Origin: Shewanella decolorationis S12
GTDB taxonomy: Bacteria; Pseudomonadota; Gammaproteobacteria; Enterobacterales; Shewanellaceae
Reading direction: 5' to 3'
DNA length: 64,000 nt
Assembly (NCBI RefSeq): GCF_000485795.1
Contig: NZ_AXZL01000053.1
Coordinates: forward strand, 1 to 64,000
This document shows, piece by piece, positions 57,499 through 64,000 of the stretch. The notes under the pieces were generated by a model. The model had not been told where the DNA came from. It saw only the letters and a list, made by a program, of their open reading frames with translations, and ran no database searches. How positions within the stretch are numbered: the first letter of the stretch is position 1; the number at the start of each line of letters is the position of its first letter. The translations under genes and the position numbers were made by a program.

Positions 57499-58855
57499 AG
57501 CGCTCCTCCATTCCTATGGCTTCTTCTGCCAACAGCCCTTGGCGCAGGCTTAACTGCCGCGACACCGCACTGTGTTCCACCAGCCTGTGGCTGGTCATCA
57601 GAATCGCACTGCCTTGGGCACTGAGGCGCTTGAGCAGGAACCAAACTTTGCGATAGTACTCTTTATCCATACCCGCGAGCGGGTCATCGAGTAGCAGTAC
57701 CTTAGGCTGCAAGCAGGCTAAGGATGCCAAGGCAATCAGGTGTTGTTGACCATAGGACAGCTTATGGGGCGACTGTTCGGCCAGAGCGCTCAACTCGAGA
57801 TCAAGCAACATTTGCTCGGCACGCGCAGTCGGAAGTTCGAAACGATTCAAACTAAACTGCATCTCGGCCAGCACATTGGTTTCAAACAGTTGTCGACTCG
57901 GCCTTTGCAGCAATAGCCCTAACTCGGCGCCGTACACACCGAGTTTAGGTTTACGGCCTAGCACCTTGAGTGGCAAACGTAGCTTTAAGTGCAGCATGCC
58001 CGCGAGGGATTTTAAGAGGCTGGTTTTACCCGCGCCATTATCCCCCACTAAGGTCACTATCTCGCCCGCATGCAGTTGAAACCCTTGCGGACAGCTAAAC
58101 AAGGGCTGACAACCATCGAAACAGAAATCAAACGCCTCGGCGCTGACCAGCACTTTGCCTAAGTGATGGGCGCCTCCCCAAGCTCTCACTGGCACATCCT
58201 GCACAGGGGCATCGTTGACGGTGTATATTCCCTCGGATAAACGGCCAGCCTCTAATTGCCAATAGTGCTGGATAATCTCGGCAAAAGCCGCCGCATTATG
58301 TTCCACCAGCACCAATGCCATACCTTCGGCAATCAGATTTCGCAGCACAGCCAATAGCTCGCTTACACCGTGATCATCGAGCTGCGCCCATGGCTCATCG
58401 AGCAAAAGTAAATGCGGCTCGCACACCAACTGGGCGGCAATCATCAAACGGTATTTTTGGCCGAGGGAAAGCGTACTGACAGGGGTATCGAGCCGTAAAA
58501 ACAGCCCGACGCGTCGCAGCGCTAACTGCACCTTAGGCAACATATTCTCGGCGGGGATGCCGAGATTCTCTAAGGCGAAGGCGACTTCGGCGCCCACGGT
58601 TTGCCTCAGTAGCTGGGTTTGAGGATCCTGCATCACTAAGCCAGTCACCAGCTCTGGATGACGCCAAATATCGCCCTCATGGGGACGCGACAGCACGCCC
58701 GCCAGTAGATTGAGTAGACTCGATTTCCCCGAGCCCGTTGGCCCGCTCACACAATGGCATTGGCCTGCGCCAATCGAGAGCTTAAGCTCCTGTAAAACCG
58801 GGGCTAATTGGCTGCCATAGTTAAAGCTGACACCGTCGAGCTCGAGTAATTTCAT
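57488..58855 (-). CDS. Fused double ATPase of an ECF transporter (EcfA-EcfA')
   Basis: The protein has 455 residues with two ATP-binding cassettes. The first (about 1-215) has SGPTGSGKSSLLN, the signature STLSLGQKYR and the Walker B LLLLDEPWAQLDD. The second (about 240-450) has LVGDNGAGKTSLLK, KLSYGQQHL and VLLLDDPLAGMD. The second lacks the usual catalytic Glu after the Walker B Asp (DD instead of DE), suggesting unequal sites. The start lies 1 bp after the receptor stop. Confidence 0.88.
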   Translation of the reverse strand: MKLLELDGVSFNYGSQLAPVLQELKLSIGAGQCHCVSGPTGSGKSSLLNLLAGVLSRPHEGDIWRHPELVTGLVMQDPQTQLLRQTVGAEVAFALENLGIPAENMLPKVQLALRRVGLFLRLDTPVSTLSLGQKYRLMIAAQLVCEPHLLLLDEPWAQLDDHGVSELLAVLRNLIAEGMALVLVEHNAAAFAEIIQHYWQLEAGRLSEGIYTVNDAPVQDVPVRAWGGAHHLGKVLVSAEAFDFCFDGCQPLFSCPQGFQLHAGEIVTLVGDNGAGKTSLLKSLAGMLHLKLRLPLKVLGRKPKLGVYGAELGLLLQRPSRQLFETNVLAEMQFSLNRFELPTARAEQMLLDLELSALAEQSPHKLSYGQQHLIALASLACLQPKVLLLDDPLAGMDKEYYRKVWFLLKRLSAQGSAILMTSHRLVEHSAVSRQLSLRQGLLAEEAIGMEERYVG

Positions 58856-58856
58856 C

Positions 58857-61124
58857 TTAAATCTGCCAGTTCACACCAACGAAGAACTGACGGCCAGCCT
58901 GAGGCAATGCTTCACTCTGGTAGTAGTTCTCATCCAATAGGTTAGTGGCGCGCAGATACACTTCTAGCTTATCGGCGATCAGCGGCTGCACTAAGTTGAT
59001 ATCCACTAAGGTGTAGTTATCCAGCGACTGCTGTTGATACTGGTTCTGACCGTTCACTTTCACCTGAGTCGCATAAACCTGATCGAGGATACGCTCCACA
59101 TTGAGGTGGACTTGCGTCTCGAATGGGAATTCGTAGCTCATTTGCCAGCGCAGCTGGTGACGAGGACGGTATTGCAGTGCATCTAAGGTATCGTCGCCTT
59201 CCATTTCTTTCGAGTCTAGGAAGCTGTAAGAGAAGCTCAGATCTAAATGCTCAATCGCATGATTGTTAATCTGGAAATCAACCCCTTTGAACTCATAGCG
59301 CCCCATATTTTGGTAGAAACCATCAGTATCTTTGGCGATATAGTTCTTCGCATCGGTGTAAAAACCATAGAGCGAGAAGTCGGTGCTGGCTGGTAGGTTT
59401 TGATCCAGACCCAGCTCAACATGTTTAGACTCTTCCGCTTCTAAATCACTGTTACCCGATGATTGCGAGTACAAATTCACCATAGAAGGGAAACGTACTT
59501 TGCGTGCCACACTCAGGCTCAAACGAGAGTCAGGCACAATCTGCCAATAACTAGAGGCCATCGCCGAGTAGTTATCATCTGTACCGTCTGAGGTATCGAG
59601 TGAATGGAAAGCCCCGCCCAAGGTGAAGCCATAGTTATGTTCAGACTGATACTGATATTCGGCCGCTGCAGTATATAACCATGCAGAATCATTTAGGTTT
59701 TCAGCGCCACCAGAACCGCCACCGCTACCATTGCCACCGCCAGAACCTGTTCCACTGCCACTACCCGTACCACCGCCAGAGCCTGTTCCACTGCCGCTTC
59801 CAGTACCACCGCCAGAGCCTCTTCCGCCGCCACTGCCGCTACCCGTGCCACCGCCAGAGCCTGTTCCGCCGCCGCTACCCGTGCCACCGCCAGAGCCTGT
59901 GCCGCCACCGTTACCCGTGCCACCACCAGAGCCAGTTCCACTGCCGCTACCAGAACCGCTGCCAGAACCTGAACCAGTGCCAGTACCCGAGTTATTGCCA
60001 GTACCGCTGCCAGCGTTACTGGAGTAAGTGTCCACTACAGACTTCCAGCTCTGCTCTTCAGCAATCACAGAGGTGGTTAACAGCCCTGCTTTATGAAAAT
60101 CGGTGATTAACTGTAAATTGACCCCTTGCACCACGGAACGGCCATCTTGGGTTTGCGTCAATGCTTGATAGGTTTCATCGGCATAGGCTGCTTCTAAGGT
60201 ATCGCTTTGATTGTGATAACCAAATCCGCGCAGGGTAAAGGTATCGTCAAACTGATGGGCTAAGCCGAGTTGGAAGGTATGCGAATCATAGTCGTCGGTA
60301 CGCTCATACTTGAGCTTACCGCTACCAGTACCATCACGTGAGGGTTTACCCCACTCACCATTACGCAGTGCCATATTGGCGATCAGCTGTGTCTTATCCG
60401 ATAACCAATAGCTGCCTTGGGCATAGACGTTGGTGACTTCTTTATCTGAGTTCACTCTCAGCTCACCGTCTTGATATTGGGTCGGCTCGAAATCGTTCGA
60501 CATCGGGAAACCATCGGTCTGTTGACGGCTCACACTCACTAATCCCTGCCAATCATCGCCCGAACCTGCGGCGCTGATATCGCCATTAAAGGTATTGTCT
60601 TTACCCGCTTCTAAACGTCCAGACAAAGCGGGCGCTGTGCTGCCTTGCTTGGTAATAATATTGATCACCCCGCCGGCACCGCTTGGGCCGTACAGCACAG
60701 AAGTCGGGCCAACTGACACTTCAACCGAGGCAATTTGGCTGGTAGGGATCACGCTTGGGTCGAACTGGCCATCGTCGGCACTGCTCATGGGCACGCCATT
60801 CACCAACAGAGTGACATGGCGGGTCTTAAAACCACGGATATCGACCCTAGGGGTGCCATCACCACCCACACGGATATAAACCCCGGGCACATTCTTCAGC
60901 ACTTGATCTAAGGTCTGCGCACCCAGAGCACGAATTTCGGCTTCGTCGATGCTCCAATGGGTGGTTGCCAATTGCTCCGCATCGGCACCTTCACCATGGA
61001 CGACAATCACTTCATTCACATTCAACAGGGGATCGCGGGCGATTTCATCGGCTGAGGCAGTAAAACTCAGTCCAATTGCCAGCGCTAAGGACGACACTCT
61101 AAAGGCGGTATTTCTGGTAATCAT
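58857..61124 (-). CDS. TonB-dependent outer-membrane receptor with Gly/Ser/Thr repeat insert
   Basis: The protein has 755 residues. A signal peptide (to about SFTASADE) precedes a TonB-box-like VNEVIVVHGE (about 37-46). The plug (about 50-165) has the family motifs VPGVYIRVGGDGTPRVDIRG, VLYGPSGAGGVINIIT. The barrel follows and ends in FFVGVNWQI. Residues about 371-473 are almost only Gly, Ser and Thr and fall in the barrel, probably in an extracellular loop. Without the insert it has the size of a BtuB-like receptor (~650). It heads the ECF operon, so it likely delivers the same unknown solute. Confidence 0.88.
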   Translation of the reverse strand: MITRNTAFRVSSLALAIGLSFTASADEIARDPLLNVNEVIVVHGEGADAEQLATTHWSIDEAEIRALGAQTLDQVLKNVPGVYIRVGGDGTPRVDIRGFKTRHVTLLVNGVPMSSADDGQFDPSVIPTSQIASVEVSVGPTSVLYGPSGAGGVINIITKQGSTAPALSGRLEAGKDNTFNGDISAAGSGDDWQGLVSVSRQQTDGFPMSNDFEPTQYQDGELRVNSDKEVTNVYAQGSYWLSDKTQLIANMALRNGEWGKPSRDGTGSGKLKYERTDDYDSHTFQLGLAHQFDDTFTLRGFGYHNQSDTLEAAYADETYQALTQTQDGRSVVQGVNLQLITDFHKAGLLTTSVIAEEQSWKSVVDTYSSNAGSGTGNNSGTGTGSGSGSGSGSGSGTGSGGGTGNGGGTGSGGGTGSGGGTGSGGGTGSGSGGGRGSGGGTGSGSGTGSGGGTGSGSGTGSGGGNGSGGGSGGAENLNDSAWLYTAAAEYQYQSEHNYGFTLGGAFHSLDTSDGTDDNYSAMASSYWQIVPDSRLSLSVARKVRFPSMVNLYSQSSGNSDLEAEESKHVELGLDQNLPASTDFSLYGFYTDAKNYIAKDTDGFYQNMGRYEFKGVDFQINNHAIEHLDLSFSYSFLDSKEMEGDDTLDALQYRPRHQLRWQMSYEFPFETQVHLNVERILDQVYATQVKVNGQNQYQQQSLDNYTLVDINLVQPLIADKLEVYLRATNLLDENYYQSEALPQAGRQFFVGVNWQI
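59706..60013 (-). repeat. Tandem Gly/Ser/Thr-coding repeat inside the receptor gene
   Basis: About 300 bp of near-repeated units, mostly 18 bp (coding GTGSGG) with 6-bp subunits, encode ~100 residues of Gly, Ser and Thr with a few Asn and one Arg. Unit variants are interspersed, and the third-base changes between copies show some age. Such arrays tend to expand and shrink. Confidence 0.85.
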
Positions 61125-61532
61125 ATTATTGTTGTCATACAGGAAATTTAAGATGTGCCCCCTATTGTGGTCTGAGGAATTTCCGTCTCAACTGAAAAAA
61201 AATCAAAAACCAACCCAGATCGACTAATTGCAACAAATGGAAAATGCGATGCATCACAAAGAGACAAAATGTCCAACACAGACAACGGTATCGACAAAAA
61301 GACCCATCTAGGTCACATTTTTAAGCGCCGCAAAATGAGACTATGGCAAAAGTCACACACTCGTGGGTTGCATCTTGACACTGACGGCCTCGGCCTTTAA
61401 TTTGAGCGAAAGATTCTTATTTACACGCTCTCACCCACTCGGTGTAAATAGCTTTAAAAAGAATGGATTAACTTACCGCTGACTGCCGGAACTTCAGCCA
61501 CCACCTTCATCTCGTTACCTTTGGAGTTTTAT
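61125..61532. other. Intergenic region between the divergent ECF operon and menF
   Basis: About 400 bp. GGAAATT and AATTTCC (61155-61190 area) could form a hairpin in the leader of the receptor gene. No Fur box, cobalamin, TPP or FMN riboswitch consensus was seen on the minus strand. The promoters could not be placed with confidence. Confidence 0.45.
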
Positions 61533-62891
61533 TTGCCCGCTCACGCCCTGTCTGAAGACCTTAAGTCTCTCATCGACAAACTCATTCAATTGAAGCAGGT
61601 TCCACCGACGGAGCCGATAGTGCAGTTATCCTTAACAACTGTTTCTATCCCTTTGATTTCATGGCTGGCATCCCAAAACCAATACCCGCGCATCTACTGG
61701 CATGGACGTGACAAGGTTGAAGAAGTGGCGGCGATTGGCGCCTGTAAAGACTTTAAGTTTGAAACCGGCGTCGATGATGACACCTTAGCGGAAATTTACC
61801 AGCAGCAACGCGCCTTAACCACAAATCCCGAGATCCGTTACTACGGCGGCGTGGCGTTTGACCGCAGCATAGAGTCCTGGCCTGAGTTTGGTAATAGTCG
61901 CTTTGTGCTTCCGCGTATCGAATTTAGGCGCAGCGCGAACCAGTTCAGTTTGCGGGTCAATCTGAACTTTGCCGATAGGCATCCCGAAGCGGAAATCGAC
62001 CTCGCCATTGCCGCGATAGAAGCCGTGCTACCGGCTCGTCCGCTCGCACCGCCCAATAAACTTGCGCTATTGAGCCGCACCGATATTCCCGATTTTCCGC
62101 GCTGGAAGACCTTAATCGAGCAAGTGGTTGAGCCCAAGTTTAACCAAGAGACGCCCAAGGTGGTGCTGTCGCGCCACACTGAGCTGGAGGTCAATGCACA
62201 GGTCGATCCTTGGATGGTATTGGCCTGTTGGCAGGGGCGTAATCCGAATAGTTTCCAATTTGGCTTCCAATTTAGCCCCGAGCGCACTTATATCTCCTGC
62301 TCGCCAGAGCGATTATTTCGCCGTCGTCAGCAGGAATTGTTTACCGAGGCGCTTGCTGGCACCACAGTACGTGGCTTAAACCAAGAAGAAGACACGGCAC
62401 TGGCCAACGCGCTGCTCGAAGACAACAAAAACAGCATAGAAAACCAGCTGGTTCGCCGCCATATCGTCAGTATGCTCTCCCCCTTGAGCCAACATGTGGG
62501 CGCCGAAGAAACCGCGACGATTTTTAAGCTAAACCATATTCAGCATCTCCACCGCGCCATTCGTGCCGAGTTAAAGCAGGACGTGAATGACTTCCAATTG
62601 CTACAGGCACTGCACCCAACTCCTGCTGTGGGTGGCCTTCCCCGCGAGTCTGCCATGCGCTTTATTCGCGAACGCGAAGGCTATATGCGCGGCTGGTACG
62701 CCGGTGCCTGTGGTTATTTCAATAAGTATGAGAGTGAATTTTCGGTGGCGATTCGTAGCGCCTTGATTGAACCTGGCAAGATCAATCTGTTTGCCGGAGC
62801 GGGGATTATTGCGGGTTCAGATCCTGAGGCGGAATGGCAGGAGCTGGAGAATAAGCTGGCGACGATTATGTCAATTTTGATCGAACTCTAA
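61533..62891 (+). CDS. menF: Isochorismate synthase
   Basis: The protein has 452 residues from the TTG at 61533, which has GGAG 6 bases upstream; a TTG at 61521 has none. The chorismate-binding domain fills the second half: SCSPERLFRR, EALAGTTVRG, LHPTPAVGGLP and GWYAGACGYF are present, as is FAGAGIIAGSDPEAEWQELENK. It makes isochorismate for menaquinone, needed for anaerobic respiration. No menD is in the window. Confidence 0.94.
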   Translation: MPAHALSEDLKSLIDKLIQLKQVPPTEPIVQLSLTTVSIPLISWLASQNQYPRIYWHGRDKVEEVAAIGACKDFKFETGVDDDTLAEIYQQQRALTTNPEIRYYGGVAFDRSIESWPEFGNSRFVLPRIEFRRSANQFSLRVNLNFADRHPEAEIDLAIAAIEAVLPARPLAPPNKLALLSRTDIPDFPRWKTLIEQVVEPKFNQETPKVVLSRHTELEVNAQVDPWMVLACWQGRNPNSFQFGFQFSPERTYISCSPERLFRRRQQELFTEALAGTTVRGLNQEEDTALANALLEDNKNSIENQLVRRHIVSMLSPLSQHVGAEETATIFKLNHIQHLHRAIRAELKQDVNDFQLLQALHPTPAVGGLPRESAMRFIREREGYMRGWYAGACGYFNKYESEFSVAIRSALIEPGKINLFAGAGIIAGSDPEAEWQELENKLATIMSILIEL

Positions 62892-62899
62892 CGGCCAGC

Positions 62900-63625
62900 T
62901 CAATAGCCATTGGCCTTAGTCTCAGTGTAGAGTCGTTCCTGCTCACCGGAATCAATCAGCTTTTTATGTTCAATATCAAAATGTTGCTTTAGCATCCGCC
63001 CTTTTTCCGTATTGGCAAAGGCGAAATAGGTTTCGGCGGTAAGCACTCCAGGAATAATCACAAACTGCTGCGGCGCCTTCAATTGAGGGACGAGAGTCTC
63101 CATATTCTTTCTGTAATCCAGCACGGCATCGGTTCGCCCCGCATTCACACTATTTAGCATGCTTAAGATGTCGCTGCCTTCCTCATAAAACATCGGGATC
63201 GTCGTCAGCATGTTATAGCGATAGGCCAGCATGGCCTGCACTTTCTTGTGGGATAAGCTCTCCATACCCGACCAAGTCGCCGCAATTTGTGGAGTCACGG
63301 CGGCATCGATAGAATCAAGTTCAACGGGGTTTTCACTCAGTAGGCTGTTTTTCACATCCCCCTTGTAAACACTGAGGATCATATCCACTCTGCTGGTTTC
63401 AACCATATAAAGCGTGCGGGCAAAGGGCATAAACTGCACCTCGAGTTGCCAATCGGGAGCAGGAAACACCTTGCGGAGAATATCGAAGTAATAACCCGTT
63501 TCGTCGGGATTGGAGAAACCCTGCCACGATGCGGTGACCAGATGAATTACCACGGGTTTAGCCGGTGTCGCGTAGGAACACAAACTCAATAAACTAAAAC
63601 ACAAGGCCGCAAGAAATGATCGCAT
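62900..63625 (-). CDS. Periplasmic substrate-binding-protein family 3 homologue
   Basis: The protein has 241 residues from the ATG at 63625 (AGGAGAA upstream); the longer ORF to 63748 is unlikely. A signal peptide (MRSFLAALCFSLLSLCSYA) leads into an SBP_bac_3-like fold: GYYFDILRKVFP, FMPFARTLYMVE, SRVDMILSVYKGD and DAVLDYRKNME. No transporter genes adjoin, so it may be an orphan receptor or a c-di-GMP-type sensor relative. It ends 8 bp from the convergent menF. Confidence 0.8.
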   Translation of the reverse strand: MRSFLAALCFSLLSLCSYATPAKPVVIHLVTASWQGFSNPDETGYYFDILRKVFPAPDWQLEVQFMPFARTLYMVETSRVDMILSVYKGDVKNSLLSENPVELDSIDAAVTPQIAATWSGMESLSHKKVQAMLAYRYNMLTTIPMFYEEGSDILSMLNSVNAGRTDAVLDYRKNMETLVPQLKAPQQFVIIPGVLTAETYFAFANTEKGRMLKQHFDIEHKKLIDSGEQERLYTETKANGY

Positions 63626-63867
63626 CGCGTTCTCCTCCCATTTCTTAACAGTGTAGGATAATTTCCCTGCCTGTGCTGTGACCTTATCTACCACTCCTCT
63701 GCGAAACTCAAGGCTAAATTGCTTGGAATATAAACAGTAAGCTTGCATCTTCGAACCTGGTCACTATAATGGCGACCCCGATTTCAGCACGCTGATATTG
63801 GGTAAAATAACAACAGATCATTTAGCGGGTTCCCTCACCCCGCCCTACACAACTAAAAAGGCCACAT

Positions 63868-64000
63868 ATGTTAATGTTAACCCCTGCGCAGCTTCGCCGC
63901 GCACTCCTACTATTAGTGGGATTTCACATACTGATTATTTGCGTCAGCAACTACTTGGTACAACTACCGTTTCAATTGTTTGGTTTTCACACCACTTGGG
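63868..64000 (+). CDS. yhhQ: YhhQ/VUT family transporter (partial, runs off the window)
   Basis: From the ATG at 63868, 44 residues are visible: MLMLTPAQLRRALLLLVGFH, then ILIICVSNYLVQLPFQLFGF and HTTW. This is the conserved start of YhhQ, which imports queuosine precursors. The SNYLVQLPFQ..GFHTTWG segment is characteristic. The 3' end lies outside the window. AAGG precedes the start by about 8 bases. Confidence 0.8.
   Translation, partial: MLMLTPAQLRRALLLLVGFHILIICVSNYLVQLPFQLFGFHTTW

Noticed and set aside
59681..60106. Plus-strand ORFs rich in Pro/Leu/Val/Glu or His/Arg opposite the receptor repeat
   Set aside because: Direct by-products of the tandem repeat read on the other strand.
61246..61259. 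CRP-like site TGCGA..TCACA upstream of the receptor gene
   Set aside because: The spacer is 4 bases rather than 6, so the half-sites are out of register.
61125..61532. Vitamin riboswitch ahead of the ECF operon
   Set aside because: Searched by eye for cobalamin, TPP and FMN consensus segments on the minus strand; none found.

Overview
The window reads as chromosomal DNA of a Shewanella-type gammaproteobacterium. The evidence is the gene content: a bo3-type quinol oxidase operon, several GGDEF/EAL/HD-GYP proteins, two TorF-type porin genes, LemA/DUF3137, AbgT, and RND pumps. The codon usage and the frequent GTG/TTG starts fit as well. The genus is an inference from resemblance; no database search was possible. 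There are no rRNA or tRNA genes, no CRISPR array, no transposase and no prophage.

Layout. 1-2.4 kb: end of a structured repeat, a DUF3300 protein and a conserved hypothetical. 2.4-6.1 kb: a MASE1-CHASE-PAS-PAS-GGDEF-EAL protein cut by one in-frame TAG. 6.6-12.1 kb: cyoABCDE with a small membrane ORF upstream. 12.2-18.1 kb: a hairpin repeat, two small hypotheticals, rsmJ, a membrane EAL protein with a degenerate GGDEF, rlmJ, and the second copy of the structured repeat. 18.1-20.5 kb: lemA, DUF3137 and a lytic transglycosylase in one operon. 20.6-23.3 kb: a possible small RNA, an AbgT transporter and two small membrane proteins. 23.4-27.7 kb: an HAE1-type RND pump with its periplasmic adaptor. 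28.5-36.8 kb: a TorF-type porin, a Tag-family glycosylase, a GST, a thioesterase, prlC behind a sigma-32-like promoter, a frameshifted second TorF-type gene, a basic periplasmic protein and gor. 37.1-41.2 kb: an overlooked 58-codon membrane protein gene followed by putP, proB and proA. 41.2-45.3 kb: a KAP P-loop NTPase with a frameshift in a T8 run, a hairpin repeat, an XRE regulator, an iteron operator, and a divergent gene encoding an isolated malate-synthase-G-like domain. 45.5-53.1 kb: a YeiH-family transporter, a membrane-anchored LuxR-type regulator, and a heavy-metal-type RND tripartite system ending in DUF3240. 53.1-55.1 kb: PqiA-like and HD-GYP proteins. 55.3-61.1 kb: a six-gene operon of TonB-dependent receptor, fused EcfA-EcfA', EcfT, putative S component, TiaS-like protein and a Cys-rich small protein. 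61.5-64 kb: menF, a periplasmic binding-protein homologue and the start of yhhQ.

How the genes work together. The ECF operon looks like a complete outer-to-inner-membrane uptake route for an unidentified scarce solute, with two accessory proteins. Its receptor carries about 100 residues of Gly/Ser/Thr repeats encoded by tandem DNA repeats. I consider this operon the best candidate for an undescribed system. The putP-proB-proA cluster joins proline import with proline synthesis. The 47-53 kb cluster is a metal-type efflux system with a nearby divergent regulator gene.

Three genes are interrupted by single lesions (stop at 3043-3045, C-run near 34307, T8 run at 41489-41496). These could be real decay, phase-variable or recoded sites, or sequence errors; the sequence alone cannot decide.
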